A stretch of 64,000 nt of DNA from Moorella mulderi DSM 14980 (GTDB taxonomy: Bacteria > Bacillota > DSM-521 > Neomoorellales > Neomoorellaceae), in NCBI RefSeq assembly GCF_001594015.1, contig NZ_LTBC01000001.1, positions 310,001-374,000 of the forward strand. The letters are read 5' to 3'. Below are positions 12,689 through 21,329 of this stretch, piece by piece (within the stretch, counting starts at the first letter, position 1; every line of letters starts with the position of its first letter). Under the pieces are notes generated by a model. The model had not been told where the DNA came from. It did not search any database and saw only the letters and a list, made by a program, of their open reading frames with translations. A program made the position numbers and the translations under genes.

Positions 12689-13225
12689 TCACGCGCCCTT
12701 CAAGTGCTCGCCCAAAAGTTCCAGCTTTTTCTTCAGGCTGGCGTCCAGGACCCTGTCCCCCAGGCGGATGACCATCCCGCCCAGGAGGGACGGATCCACT
12801 CTGGTTTGCAGGCGGACGTTTTGTCCCGTTATCCGGGCCAGCCTTTCTTTCAAAGCGGCGGTTACCTCCTCGGAAAGAGGTGCTGCTGCCTGCACTTCCA
12901 CCGGCAGCACCCTGTTTTCCCGGTCAACCAGGCGCCGGAATTGGGCCGCTATCTCCGGCAGGGCCCGCTCCCGGCCTTTGGCCAGGACCAGGTGGAAAAA
13001 GTTCTTTAATAATGGTTCGACGTCCGGGAAGAGGGTGTCCATTATCCTTTGCTTCTCCCGGACGGGAATGAGCTGGTGATAAAGGACCCGGCGCAGTTCG
13101 GGATTCTCTGCCAGGGCCCGGCCGGCTGCTTCCAGGACGGCGGCAAAGCCTTCCGTGTCGCCTTTCTGCCGGGCAATTTCAAAGAGGGCGCGGGCATAAC
13201 GCCTGGCGATAGTCTGACTGCTCAT
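12689..13225 (-). CDS. atpH: ATP synthase delta subunit
   Basis: 178 aa. The N-terminal helical bundle (ARRYARALFEIARQKG) binds the top of F1 through alpha, and the C-terminal domain (GMVIRLGDRVLDASLKKKLELL) binds subunit b, making the stator. Its start overlaps the atpF stop (ATGA), so synthesis of the two stator parts is coupled. Confidence 0.96.
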   Translation of the reverse strand: MSSQTIARRYARALFEIARQKGDTEGFAAVLEAAGRALAENPELRRVLYHQLIPVREKQRIMDTLFPDVEPLLKNFFHLVLAKGRERALPEIAAQFRRLVDRENRVLPVEVQAAAPLSEEVTAALKERLARITGQNVRLQTRVDPSLLGGMVIRLGDRVLDASLKKKLELLGEHLKGA

Positions 13226-13728
13226 TGCAACCGCTCCACCTCGGCCAGCGCTTCCCGGGCCAGGCGTTCCTGGTCGTCAGGCGTTAAGGTGCGCTCTAAA
13301 ACTTTGCCGGCCGCCAGGACGGCCAGGGTAGCTGCCTCACTGCGAATGGCAGCCAGGGCTTTGCTCTTTTCGCCTTCAATCTCGGCCCGGGCCTGTTCCA
13401 GAGCCCGGCTGGCTTCTTCTTTAGCCCTGGCAACTATCTCCGCCCGGGTTTCTTCGGCCATCCTGTTGGCCCGGTCTAGTATTGCCTGGGCTTCCTGGCG
13501 GGCACCCTGGAGTTGCTGCTGGTATTCAGTCAGCATTTGCTCTGCCTTCTCTTTGGCCGCCGCCGCGTCCTTTAAATTGCCCTCAATTTTGGCCTCGCGG
13601 TCGGCCAGGATCTTGCCCAGGGGTTTATAAAGGAGAATATAAAGAACCCCCATGACTACCAGGAGGTTGATGACCTGAAACAAAAAGGTCCAACCGCTGA
13701 AATTCAGGGCCTGAAAGATGCCCTGCAC
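13222..13728 (-). CDS. atpF: ATP synthase b subunit
   Basis: 168 aa. One N-terminal membrane helix (FLFQVINLLVVMGVLYILLY), then a long charged coiled coil (about residues 35-145, Ala, Glu, Lys and Arg rich), ending in a short delta-binding segment. There is a single b gene, so the peripheral stalk should be a homodimer. Confidence 0.96.
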   Translation of the reverse strand: MQGIFQALNFSGWTFLFQVINLLVVMGVLYILLYKPLGKILADREAKIEGNLKDAAAAKEKAEQMLTEYQQQLQGARQEAQAILDRANRMAEETRAEIVARAKEEASRALEQARAEIEGEKSKALAAIRSEAATLAVLAAGKVLERTLTPDDQERLAREALAEVERLQ

Positions 13729-13811
13729 GTAGCCACCCCCCTTTCGTTGTTCCTGAAAGCAGGACAGGGGCGAATAAGACGGTTTGGCCCGCCTTACCCG
13801 CCCGCTTCATT

Positions 13812-14036
13812 TTAAAGCTTGGTCCACATGAGGATGGCAATAACGAAGGAAAAGAGCGTCAGCGCCTCCATAAAGGCCAGGGCCAGGAGCAGGGTGGTGC
13901 GGATGTCGCCGCTGGCCTCAGGCTGACGGGCTATACCTTCCATTGCTCCGCGGGAAGCATTACCCTGGCCAAGGGCCGAACCCAGTGCTGCCAGGCCTAT
14001 GGCCAGGCCGACGCCGATAAAACCTAGTGCTGTCAT
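13812..14036 (-). CDS. atpE: ATP synthase c subunit
   Basis: 74 aa forming two membrane helices joined by the polar loop [10 protein letters not shown] (residues 36-45). Glu57 in [10 protein letters not shown] is the ion-binding carboxylate. Gln24 stands at the position of a Na+ ligand of Na+-coupled rings (Gln32 in Ilyobacter), but the Ser/Thr that should follow the Glu is Ala58-Leu59. That favours proton coupling. It is a short, bacterial-type c subunit. Confidence 0.96.
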   Translation of the reverse strand: MTALGFIGVGLAIGLAALGSALGQGNASRGAMEGIARQPEASGDIRTTLLLALAFMEALTLFSFVIAILMWTKL

Positions 14037-14068
14037 GTAGATCCTCCTTTAAGTTATTAAAAAATAAT

Positions 14069-14752
14069 TTAATGCCCATGAATAAAATTGGCAATATAAG
14101 TAACTGTCAGCAGGGTAAAAACAAAGGCCTGGATCAAGCCCATGAGGACGCCCAGGATCATAATGGGCGTCGGTAATAAAAAGGGTAGCATAATAAACAA
14201 GATAGTCACCACCATCTCTTCCCCGAACATATTGCCGAATAGACGCAGGGACAGGGAAACAGGCTTGACCAGTTCCTCAATTACATTCAGGGGAAAGAGA
14301 AAGGGTGCCGGCTGGAAAAAGTGCTTGATGTAGCCCACCAGGCCCCTTTTCCGGATGCCGATAAGCTGGACCAGGATGATGGTCGCCACGGCAAAGGCCG
14401 CCGTGGTGGAGAGGTCCATGGTCGGGGGCTTCATCCCGGGGATAAACCAGGATAGATTAAGGCTAAGGATAAAAATAAACAGGGTGGCTACCAGGGGCAG
14501 GTAGCGCCGGCCTTCCTTGCCCATGGTTTCCTCCAGGAGGCCGTAGAAAAATTCCAGTAGCATCTCAAAGATGTGCTGGATACCACGGGGGATAAAGTTT
14601 AATTTCCGGGTAGCCAGGAAAACCCCCAGGACCAGGAGGGCCATGATAATCCACGTATTGACCACCGTGGAGTAGACCGGGATGGGCCCCAGGTAAAATA
14701 CTTCATGGGGCCGGACATGGGCCATTATCTCGCCCAGGGCTTGCAGTCCCAC
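14069..14752 (-). CDS. atpB: ATP synthase a subunit
   Basis: The start chosen is GTG 14752, 8 nt behind AGGAGGG, giving 227 aa; the frame extends to 14839 inside atpI without a better site, and ATG 14725 lacks an SD. At least five membrane helices. The conserved KPVSLSLRLFGNMFGEE carries the essential Arg that releases protons from subunit c. The C-terminus (TLLTVTYIANFIHGH) is typical. The SD lies within the end of the overlapping atpI. Confidence 0.96.
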   Translation of the reverse strand: MGLQALGEIMAHVRPHEVFYLGPIPVYSTVVNTWIIMALLVLGVFLATRKLNFIPRGIQHIFEMLLEFFYGLLEETMGKEGRRYLPLVATLFIFILSLNLSWFIPGMKPPTMDLSTTAAFAVATIILVQLIGIRKRGLVGYIKHFFQPAPFLFPLNVIEELVKPVSLSLRLFGNMFGEEMVVTILFIMLPFLLPTPIMILGVLMGLIQAFVFTLLTVTYIANFIHGH

Positions 14753-14756
14753 TGTT

Positions 14757-15125
14757 CTATCCCTCCTTTCCCAGGATAATGAGAATGGCCTTGCCCATAT
14801 AGGCCAGGACCTGGAGCACCAGCCCTGCCAGCACGCCAAAAAGAAACTCTATTCCCCCGGCCAGGGCCAGGCCCAGAAGGGCCAGGGACAGACCCGACCG
14901 CATGAGGGAACGCCCGAAGAAACGATTAAAGGCCTTCTGGGGCGGCAGGTTGTCCAGGTTATCGACTGCTGCCACCTGCCAGCGGAGTAACAACAGGGAA
15001 ACAGGCAAAGCAAACCCCAGGCCGGCAACAAAGGAGTAATAACCGCCGCTCAGGCCGGCTACTGCTCCCAGGGCAGCCATGGCCAGCATCCCTTTTTCAG
15101 TCCGGGTGAGTTTTATCTTGAGCAT
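14757..15125 (-). CDS. atpI: ATP synthase subunit I
   Basis: 122 aa from ATG 15125; GTG 15161 is in frame and would add 12 residues, and neither has a clear SD. Four hydrophobic helices are visible (MLAMAALGAVAGLSGGYYSF, VAGLGFALPVSLLLL, SGLSLALLGLALAGGI, LFGVLAGLVLQVLAYMG). AtpI proteins help assemble the c ring. It overlaps the end of atpZ by 29 nt and the atpB ribosome site, so the three genes are translated in a chain. Confidence 0.83.
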   Translation of the reverse strand: MLKIKLTRTEKGMLAMAALGAVAGLSGGYYSFVAGLGFALPVSLLLLRWQVAAVDNLDNLPPQKAFNRFFGRSLMRSGLSLALLGLALAGGIEFLFGVLAGLVLQVLAYMGKAILIILGKEG

Positions 15126-15369
15126 CGGTTTTAATCTTTGGTGCTTCCTTTTCCAGGACACGCAATTCGCTTAAGACACTGCGAAAACCCACCCCTACCC
15201 CCAGGAGGACGCCGGCCAGCATGAAAAGGGGCGACGTGCCCAACCGCCGGTCCAGCCATCCCCCACCGTAAAGGCCGAGGAGAATGCCGGCAATCATGGT
15301 AACCCCAAAGGAAAAGGCCATATTGGCATACCTGGCGTAATCCCAGAAATGACGCTTTTTAGCTACCAT
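15097..15369 (-). CDS. atpZ: AtpZ, F0F1-associated membrane protein
   Basis: 90 aa with two transmembrane helices (MAFSFGVTMIAGILLGLYGG and LFMLAGVLLGVGVGF) around GWLDRRLGTSP, the pattern of the ATPase gene-1/AtpZ family. Members accompany AtpI at the head of atp operons; a role in Mg2+ supply has been proposed for the alkaliphile version. It is the first gene of the operon, with a SigH-like promoter 55 nt upstream. Confidence 0.85.
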   Translation of the reverse strand: MVAKKRHFWDYARYANMAFSFGVTMIAGILLGLYGGGWLDRRLGTSPLFMLAGVLLGVGVGFRSVLSELRVLEKEAPKIKTDAQDKTHPD

Positions 15370-15423
15370 TGATGTTAAATTGTGCCTGGAGGAAATTTTT
15401 ATACCCTGCCAGTGCTATAAAGT

Positions 15424-15448
15424 ATTCTCTTTTGTTAATGAAATTCCT
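15424..15448 (-). promoter_or_regulatory. SigH-like promoter of the atp operon
   Basis: AGGAATT (15442-15448), 14 nt, GAAT (15424-15427) on the minus strand, within GCAGGAATTT. A second candidate -10, TATAAA, lies nearer the gene without a fitting -35. Sequence match only. Confidence 0.5.
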
Positions 15449-15491
15449 GCCGCAAAAATGTTTATTTTTTAATCCAACACATAGGGAAACT

Positions 15492-16649
15492 TTATGCGGG
15501 CGTAAATTCCTGTGGCCTGGCAATTGTCAGGCCAAAATAATGGCGCAGGGCGCCCCGGATACGCCGCGAGGCCTGGCCATCACCATAAGGGTTAACGGCG
15601 TGGGCCATCCGCAGGTAAATCTCACGGTCTTCCAGGAGTTCGCCGGCCGCTGCCAGGATCTCCTGGTAGCCCGTGCCCACCAGGCGCACGGTACCGGCAG
15701 CAACGGCTTCCGGCCGTTCGGTGACTTCCCGCAGGACCAGCACGGGTTTACCCAGGGCCGGCGCTTCTTCCTGGAGGCCGCCGGAATCCGTCAACACCAG
15801 GTAGGAACGGGCCATGAGGTTGACAAAGGGCTCATAATCAAGGGGTTCAATTAAGTAAATACGCTCCCGGTTACCGAGGATTTCCCCGGCCAGCTCCCGC
15901 ACCCGGGGGTTGTAATGGACGGGGAAAACGACGACTGTATCCTCATAGCGCTTTACCAGGTCCCGCAGGGCCGTGAATATTTCCCGCATGGGTTCGCCCC
16001 AGTTTTCCCGGCGGTGGGCCGTTACCAGGATAACCCGCCACTTTTGAAAATCCAGCTCCTGCAGGCGGGGATCGCTAAAGCAGTAGCCGGGGCGAACGGT
16101 AGCCTTTAAGGCATCAATAACGGTATTGCCGGTGACGTAGATATGCTCCGCCGGTATGCCTTCCCGCAACAGGTTATCCCGGGCAGTGGCTGTGGGGGCA
16201 AAATGAATGTCGGCCAGGGCCCCGGCCAGGCGGCGGTTCATCTCCTCCGGGAAGGGGGCGTAGCGGTCCCCCGTCCTTAAGCCCGCCTCGACATGACCGA
16301 CGGAAATTTGCTGGTAAAAGGCGGCCAGGGCCGCTACGAAGGTGGTGGTGGTGTCCCCGTGAACCAGGACCACGTCCGGCCGGGAGGTTTTTAAAACCCC
16401 GGCCAGGCCATTTAAAGCCCTGGTGGTCACTTCTTCCAGGGTCTGGCGGGGCCGCATGATATCCAGGTCATAGTCGGGCTGGATCTGGAAGAGGTGGAGG
16501 ACCTGGTCCAGCATTTCCCGGTGCTGGGCCGTGACGGCCACCTGGCAGGTGAATTCTTCCGGGTAACGGTTTAGTTCTTTTACTACCGGGGCCATTTTGA
16601 TGGCCTCGGGACGGGTGCCAAAGACGGTGAGTACCTTTAAGGGCGGCAT
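15492..16649 (-). CDS. wecB: UDP-N-acetylglucosamine 2-epimerase (non-hydrolysing)
   Basis: 385 aa. The opening VFGTRPEAIKMAPVV and the later GDTTTTFVAALAAFY, GHVEAGLRTGD and TDSGGLQEEAPALGKPVLVLREVTERPE (several shorter conserved blocks) are diagnostic. It interconverts UDP-GlcNAc and UDP-ManNAc in the cytoplasm, supplying ManNAc for teichoic-acid linkage units or other surface polymers. It precedes the atp operon, as mnaA does near glyA-upp-atp in bacilli. Its own glycan operon is not here, so the end product is unknown. Confidence 0.95.
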   Translation of the reverse strand: MPPLKVLTVFGTRPEAIKMAPVVKELNRYPEEFTCQVAVTAQHREMLDQVLHLFQIQPDYDLDIMRPRQTLEEVTTRALNGLAGVLKTSRPDVVLVHGDTTTTFVAALAAFYQQISVGHVEAGLRTGDRYAPFPEEMNRRLAGALADIHFAPTATARDNLLREGIPAEHIYVTGNTVIDALKATVRPGYCFSDPRLQELDFQKWRVILVTAHRRENWGEPMREIFTALRDLVKRYEDTVVVFPVHYNPRVRELAGEILGNRERIYLIEPLDYEPFVNLMARSYLVLTDSGGLQEEAPALGKPVLVLREVTERPEAVAAGTVRLVGTGYQEILAAAGELLEDREIYLRMAHAVNPYGDGQASRRIRGALRHYFGLTIARPQEFTPA

Positions 16650-16662
16650 GGAAAAACTCCTC

Positions 16663-16971
16663 TTATTTCAAATACCTTTTCGCCCTGAGTTTATTGATAT
16701 GCTCCTCCAGGGCCTGCTGGATGTCGACGCCGTACTGGTCTTCCAGGACAAACATGAGGGAAACGGCCGTCTGGGCCACGTCCAGCAACTCGCGGGTAAT
16801 GGCCGCCAGGACGGCGTTATGGTCCACCTGGACCTCCTCGCCGCTTAAACCCCGGAGCTTGCCGATGGCCTGGGCCAGTTCCCCGGCTTCTTCCATGAGC
16901 TTTAAGGCGGTAGACTCCATAGTTGGTGTCAGGTTGTCGAGTTTGGGTAAGGCAATAATCTTTTGCTGCAA
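16663..16971 (-). CDS. MazG-like nucleotide pyrophosphohydrolase
   Basis: 102 aa from TTG behind GGAGGG. The all-alpha NTP-pyrophosphatase fold shows EEAGELAQAIGK and, 40 residues on, ELLDVAQT, matching the EExxE and ExxD metal sites. It is too short for a tandem MazG and is a single-domain member. Such enzymes remove unwanted or damaged nucleoside triphosphates. It is close to the dCMP deaminase gene, so a role in dNTP pools is plausible, but substrate is not readable from sequence. Confidence 0.8.
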   Translation of the reverse strand: MQQKIIALPKLDNLTPTMESTALKLMEEAGELAQAIGKLRGLSGEEVQVDHNAVLAAITRELLDVAQTAVSLMFVLEDQYGVDIQQALEEHINKLRAKRYLK

Positions 16972-17001
16972 ATTTTTTCCCTCCAGCAGGATATTGCCGC
17001 T

Positions 17002-17409
17002 TTACCGGGGCAGGTGGACGATTTCGATCCCGGCTTCCCGCAGCCAGTCGCGGGCGACCGGGTAGGGCCGGGCATAGACGAGCCTTTTAATCCCGGCCTG
17101 GATAATGGTCAGGGCACACCTCTCGCAGGGGTAATCGGTAACGTACATGGTCGCCCCGGCCCGTTCTTCCGGTGAACACTCCAGGAGGGCGTTGATTTCG
17201 GCGTGGATGGTCCGCTGGCAGTGCTCTCCTTCCATGAGGCAGCCGGCATCCAGGCAGTGGGGCAGGCCGTGGGGGGCGCCGTTGTAACCGGTACCCTTAA
17301 TGCGCTTGTCCTTAACTACCAGGGCGCCGACGGCCCGCCGGTTGCAGGTGCTCCGGCCGGCCACCTGGAAGGCGATATCCAGGAAGTAGTCGTCCCAGCC
17401 TTTACGCAT
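17002..17409 (-). CDS. dCMP deaminase (ComEB-type)
   Basis: Start ATG 17409 behind AGGTGA (GTG 17418 adds three residues); 135 aa. Zinc-site motifs are HAEINALLE, with the catalytic Glu, and PCERC about 30 residues later. STCNRRAVGALVVKD matches the dCMP deaminase family. It turns dCMP into dUMP for thymidylate synthesis; it lies upstream of the MazG gene and near glyA, which feeds one-carbon units to the same product. Confidence 0.92.
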   Translation of the reverse strand: MRKGWDDYFLDIAFQVAGRSTCNRRAVGALVVKDKRIKGTGYNGAPHGLPHCLDAGCLMEGEHCQRTIHAEINALLECSPEERAGATMYVTDYPCERCALTIIQAGIKRLVYARPYPVARDWLREAGIEIVHLPR

Positions 17410-17537
17410 AAAACTCACCTGTGGAGTAAAATAACAGCAAAATTTTAGCGGGTAGTTCCCGCCAAAACTTAAAAAATTAAATTGCGCGTATCCTGCCTTA
17501 TTTTAGCATAATTTGTCCTTGACGGCCAGACTTTTTT

Positions 17538-17576
17538 AAAGCCCGCCCCGGAGTTTTTAACCTCCAGGCGGGCTTT
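17538..17576 (-). terminator. Terminator after glyA
   Basis: 10-bp stem AAAGCCCGCC/GGCGGGCTTT with a 19-nt loop that itself can fold (GGAG/CTCC). The U-run is short on the minus strand, so termination may be partial. Confidence 0.7.
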
Positions 17577-17582
17577 TTAATT

Positions 17583-18833
17583 TCAACCAAGCTCCGGGTA
17601 CAGGGGGTAGGCCTGGCAGAGCTCGGCGACAATGCCCCGGGCTGCATCCAGTTTCTTTTCATCAGGGCCGTAGGAGAGGGCGAGATCTATGGCCCGGGCT
17701 ACCATCCGCATGGCGTCGGCGTCCATACCCCTGGAGGTCAGGGCGGCTGTGCCCAGGCGGATGCCGCTGGTTACGCTGGGCTTCTCCGGGTCAAAGGGGA
17801 TAGCGTTTTTATTGACGGTGATCTGGACGGAACCTAAAATATCCTCGGCGTCGCGACCGGTAAGGCCTTTATTGCGCAGGTCCACCAGGATGAGGTGGTT
17901 ATCGGTACCGCCGGATACCAGGTGGAAACCGTAACCAATCAGGGCTTCGGCCAGGGTACGGGCGTTGGTGACAATTCTCTCCTGGTAACGCTTGAATTCC
18001 GGTTGCATGGCTTCCTTCAAGGCCACCGCCTTGGCGGCAATGACGTGCATCAGGGGCCCGCCCTGGATGCCGGGAAAGACCGCCTTGTCGATTTCCCTGG
18101 CGAATTCCCTGGTGGTAAAAATAATACCTCCCCGCGGCCCCCGCATGGTCTTATGGGTGGTAGTGGTCACAAAATGGGCGTAGGGTACGGGGCTGGGGTG
18201 GATGCCGGCGGCCACCAGGCCGGCGATGTGGGCCATGTCCACCATGAGAAGGGCGCCGACTTCGTCGGCTATCTCCCGGAAGCGGGCAAAATCGATGACC
18301 CGCGGGTATGCGCTGGCCCCGGCGACAATTAGCTTGGGCCTTACTTCCCGGGCTATCCGGGCCACTTCATCGTAATCAATCCGGCCGGTATCGGGGTTGA
18401 CGCCGTAAAAGGAAAAACTATAATACCGGCCGGAGAGGCTGACCGGGCTGCCGTGGGTCAGGTGACCGCCGTGGGCCAGGTTCATCCCCAGGGCTTTATC
18501 GCCGGGGTTAAGGACGGCGAGATAGACGGCGGTATTGGCCTGGCTGCCGGAATGAGGCTGGACGTTGGCATGGTCGGCGCCGAAGAGGGCTTTGGCCCGC
18601 TCCCGGGCCAGGTTTTCGACCACATCGACCCACTCGCAGCCGCCGTAATAGCGTTTGCCCGGATATCCTTCGGCGTATTTATTGGTCAGTACCGAGCTGT
18701 AGGCTTCCATGACGGCCCGGCTGACGAAGTTCTCCGAGGCGATGAGTTCCAGGTGGGTGCGCTGGCGTTGCAACTCGCCTTTGACGGCCTCGACCAGTTC
18801 CGGGTCCACTCGAGCTACGGTTTCTAAGTTCAT
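17583..18833 (-). CDS. glyA: Serine hydroxymethyltransferase
   Basis: 416 aa from ATG with SD GGAGGGG. The PLP lysine lies in [34 protein letters not shown]-type conserved segments and [13 protein letters not shown] are present. It converts serine and tetrahydrofolate to glycine and methylene-tetrahydrofolate. In an acetogen it also links amino-acid synthesis with the methyl branch of the Wood-Ljungdahl pathway. The ywlG-glyA order is as in Bacillus. The 120 nt before it hold no promoter I can name. Confidence 0.97.
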   Translation of the reverse strand: MNLETVARVDPELVEAVKGELQRQRTHLELIASENFVSRAVMEAYSSVLTNKYAEGYPGKRYYGGCEWVDVVENLARERAKALFGADHANVQPHSGSQANTAVYLAVLNPGDKALGMNLAHGGHLTHGSPVSLSGRYYSFSFYGVNPDTGRIDYDEVARIAREVRPKLIVAGASAYPRVIDFARFREIADEVGALLMVDMAHIAGLVAAGIHPSPVPYAHFVTTTTHKTMRGPRGGIIFTTREFAREIDKAVFPGIQGGPLMHVIAAKAVALKEAMQPEFKRYQERIVTNARTLAEALIGYGFHLVSGGTDNHLILVDLRNKGLTGRDAEDILGSVQITVNKNAIPFDPEKPSVTSGIRLGTAALTSRGMDADAMRMVARAIDLALSYGPDEKKLDAARGIVAELCQAYPLYPELG

Positions 18834-18953
18834 TAAATTCCCCTCCTGTTTTTGCTGCTGGAAACTCTTCCTCTACCAGCTTCTAACTTCCTGGTTCTGG
18901 CTCCTCATCCTTATCTCGCCTCAAGCTGCAGCAGCCGGTTATTTCTCCTGCCT

Positions 18954-19517
18954 TCAATCTTGCTGCCGCTGAAATACGTATACAGCCCGTTCACCACCAA
19001 TCAGGGGGGGTCGCGTCCGGGCCGCCGTGACGGGGGCGCTGCCGATGGTTTTGACCTGCAGTCGGACGGGGACGGCTACCGGCCGCAGGTGCATGCCGAT
19101 GAGGGTGGCGCCGATGTCCAGTCCGGCATGGGCCTGGAGCCCGGCGACCACCACCGGCCGGTGCAGGGCGGAAAAAGCCGCCGTAGCCAGGGAACCGCCG
19201 GCCTTTAGCGCCGGGACGACTGTTACCACCGGCAGGTCGTAAAGCCTGGCGGCACCTGCCTCGATGACCAGGGCCCTGTTTAAATGTTCGCAACACTGGG
19301 CCGCCAGGTATACCTGGGCGGCACTGGTGGCCTGGAGCAGGCCTTCTACCACGGCCTGGCCTACTTCCAGGGAAGAGGCCGTGCCAATTTTCTGGCCCGT
19401 GATCTCGCTGGTACTGCAGCCGGCCACTAGGATCTGGCCGGGCTTTAGAGCGGCAGCTTCAATAAGCTCGGTAGCAGCTGCTTTAACTGCCGCCGTGATG
19501 GTGCTTAAGTCGACCAT
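18954..19517 (-). CDS. ywlG: YwlG family protein (TIGR01440/UPF0340)
   Basis: 187 aa. Conserved blocks ILVAGCSTSEITGQKIG, AAQCCEHLNRALVIE and AGLQAHAGLDIGATLIGMHL identify the family. The fold is thought to be Rossmann-like; no function is established that I know of. It starts one codon after the rpiB stop (SD GGAGGACG) and precedes glyA, as in Bacillus, so it may have a housekeeping role linked to one of the two. Confidence 0.92.
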   Translation of the reverse strand: MVDLSTITAAVKAAATELIEAAALKPGQILVAGCSTSEITGQKIGTASSLEVGQAVVEGLLQATSAAQVYLAAQCCEHLNRALVIEAGAARLYDLPVVTVVPALKAGGSLATAAFSALHRPVVVAGLQAHAGLDIGATLIGMHLRPVAVPVRLQVKTIGSAPVTAARTRPPLIGGERAVYVFQRQQD

Positions 19518-19518
19518 T

Positions 19519-20001
19519 CTATGCGTCCTCCCTGCCCGCCCTATTTTTTTCCTTCTGGCGGTAACTGGCCTCTATAGCGCTAATTTTGGCCACCCGGCGG
19601 GCATGGCGGCCGCCGCTAAATTCGGCCGCCAGCCAGGTGGCGACAATTTCCAGGGCCAGGCCGGGGCCGATGACCCGCTCTCCCAGGGTCAGGATATTAG
19701 CGTCATTATGTTCCCGCGCCGCCCGGGCAGAAAAGGTATCGTGGCAAAGGGCGGCGCGGATACCCGGGACTTTATTGGCTGCTATGCAGACGCCTATCCC
19801 CGTGCCGCAGCAGAGGATACCCCGGTCGTAGGCGCCGCTGGCCACAGCTTCGGCTACCTCCCGGGCATAGTCAGGATAGTCTACTGCCTCAGCACTATAG
19901 GTGCCGAAGTCATGGTTGGCAATGCCCTGCCGGTCCAGGTACTCCTTAATTGCTGCCTTAAGATGAAAACCGCCGTGATCACTACCCAAAGCGATGCGCA
20001 A
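19519..20001 (-). CDS. rpiB: Ribose-5-phosphate isomerase B
   Basis: Start TTG 20001, 8 nt behind GAGGTG, gives the usual N-terminus RIALGSDHGGF; GTG 20007 is too close to the SD. 160 aa. The catalytic Cys lies in ILCCGTGIGVCIAANK and the His in LCHDTFSARAAREHNDAN. It interconverts ribose-5-P and ribulose-5-P. A SigH-like promoter lies 44 nt upstream. Confidence 0.95.
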   Translation of the reverse strand: MRIALGSDHGGFHLKAAIKEYLDRQGIANHDFGTYSAEAVDYPDYAREVAEAVASGAYDRGILCCGTGIGVCIAANKVPGIRAALCHDTFSARAAREHNDANILTLGERVIGPGLALEIVATWLAAEFSGGRHARRVAKISAIEASYRQKEKNRAGREDA

Positions 20002-20044
20002 TCTCACTGCACCTCTTAGTGTAAAGATTAAATACTACTTAATT

Positions 20045-20069
20045 ATTCGCCGTGTTAACGTTAATTCCT
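20045..20069 (-). promoter_or_regulatory. SigH-like promoter of rpiB
   Basis: AGGAATT (20063-20069), 14 nt, GAAT (20045-20048) on the minus strand inside GAGCAGGAATTAA. It would drive rpiB-ywlG-glyA. Confidence 0.55.
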
Positions 20070-20102
20070 GCTCAAGTTACCAAACCTATTTTTTTCTACC
20101 CT

Positions 20103-20170
20103 GAAAATAACTTCGCTCCAGGCTGGCATTGTTTTTGCTCGCTCCAAACAAATGCCAGCCCGTTATTTTC
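20103..20170 (-). repeat. Two-stage hairpin with conserved 11-nt loop, copy 1
   Basis: Outer arms GAAAATAAC/GTTATTTTC (20103-20111 and 20162-20170) and inner arms GGCTGGCATT/AATGCCAGCC (20121-20130 and 20151-20160), with four further pairs closing a loop TTGCTCGCTCC (20135-20145). The loop nearly equals that of the hairpin at 26650-26680 although the arms differ. It covers the ywlE stop codon and could end its transcript, but there is no U-run. Confidence 0.7.
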
Positions 20171-20726
20171 ATCCTTCTGATGGTGCCGGATTAGCGGCAT
20201 GGGTGTCTTGTGCATATTTCTCCAGGGCCTGTCCAACAAGTTCGGCCAGTTCCCTGGCAGTAGCCTGGTATACTTCCAGGGGCCGGCCAAAGGGATCGGG
20301 AATATCGTCATCAACAGGCGGCCTTCCGGCAGCCGCTCTTGCACCCGTCTCTTCCCGGGGCTCCCCTGGCGAGGGCTTTTCTTTCCCATCCCGGACATAC
20401 TCTTTGAGGGTAAAGGTTTTTCCCCTGGCGTCCGGGTAAAGCTGCAGGAGATATTCCTTGTGGGACCTGGTCATGGTTAAAATCAGGCCGGCATCATCTA
20501 CCAGGGCGCCTGTAACCTGCCGGGCGCGGTGGTCCTGGAGATCAATTCCCATGGCCGCCACCGCCTGGATGGCTTGCGGTGTTGCCGGGTCCCCTTCCCT
20601 GGCTGCCAGGCCGGCCGAGGCAATTTCAATATCTAAGCCCCGCTCTTCCTTTATATGGGAGGCAATGGCCGCCGCCATGCTGCTGCGGCAGGTGTTACCG
20701 GTACAGACAAAAAGAATACCGGGCAT
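20169..20726 (-). CDS. ywlE: Low-molecular-weight phosphatase, probable protein-arginine phosphatase YwlE
   Basis: 185 aa. The P-loop VCTGNTCRSSMA has Cys8, Thr12 and Arg14; Thr (not Ile) at the fifth loop position is the feature that favours phosphoarginine in B. subtilis YwlE. The general acid is in DDDIPDPFG. An insertion of about 30 residues (GKEKPSPGEPREETGARAAA) is longer than in Bacillus. YwlE reverses McsB arginine phosphorylation, linked to CtsR and ClpCP. It lies between mntP and rpiB as in Bacillus. Confidence 0.88.
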   Translation of the reverse strand: MPGILFVCTGNTCRSSMAAAIASHIKEERGLDIEIASAGLAAREGDPATPQAIQAVAAMGIDLQDHRARQVTGALVDDAGLILTMTRSHKEYLLQLYPDARGKTFTLKEYVRDGKEKPSPGEPREETGARAAAGRPPVDDDIPDPFGRPLEVYQATARELAELVGQALEKYAQDTHAANPAPSEG

Positions 20727-20729
20727 ATC

Positions 20730-21314
20730 CTATACCCCCATCAACATTTTTAACCCGATACCGACCAGAATTAAGCCGCCGATAACCTCGGCCCTGTTGC
20801 CCAGGTAGGCGCCCAGGCGCCGGCCGGCCAAGAGTCCCAGGACCGTCATGGTCCCGGCAATAAAACCCATGGTCAGGACCGTCAGGGGGACATTGACGCT
20901 GATGGCACCGAGGCCAAAACCGACGCTGAGGGCGTCCAGGCTGACGCTCCCGGCCATGAGCAGGATGGCCATCAGGCCGCCGATCCCGCCTCCCTGGCCT
21001 GGTACGGCCCGCAGCACCTGCCCGGCCAGGCCACCGCTTTCCCTCCGGGTCGCGAGGGCCTCCCAGAGCATCAACCCCCCCATGCCGGCCAGGACCAGGG
21101 CGCCGATAATGGCCGCTAGTTTCCCCAGGAGCCGGCCCAGCAACAGGCCCAGGTAGAGGCCCGTCAGTGGCATAATGATATGAAAAATACCCACGGTGCC
21201 GGCAAAAAGCAGGGCCTGCCGGCCCCGGAGGCCCCCCAGGGCCAGGCCGGTAGCCAGGGAAAAGGCATCGGTCCCCAGGGCCATGGCTACCAGGATGAGA
21301 CCTAACGGTTCCAT
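20730..21314 (-). CDS. mntP: Manganese efflux pump MntP
   Basis: 194 aa with six predicted membrane helices in two repeats, each with an acidic signature (MALGTDAFSLATGLALGG and GSVSLDALSVGFGLG). The MntP/YtaF family exports Mn2+. SD GGAGG. No mntP (yybP-ykoY) riboswitch can precede it, because only 15 nt separate it from sua5; it follows the operon instead. Confidence 0.92.
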   Translation of the reverse strand: MEPLGLILVAMALGTDAFSLATGLALGGLRGRQALLFAGTVGIFHIIMPLTGLYLGLLLGRLLGKLAAIIGALVLAGMGGLMLWEALATRRESGGLAGQVLRAVPGQGGGIGGLMAILLMAGSVSLDALSVGFGLGAISVNVPLTVLTMGFIAGTMTVLGLLAGRRLGAYLGNRAEVIGGLILVGIGLKMLMGV

Positions 21315-21329
21315 GTCAATGCCTCCATC

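Noticed and set aside
17430-17470. Hairpin GCGGG/CCCGC before the dCMP deaminase gene
   Set aside because: Only a 5-bp GC stem with A/T extensions and no clear terminator or riboswitch pattern.
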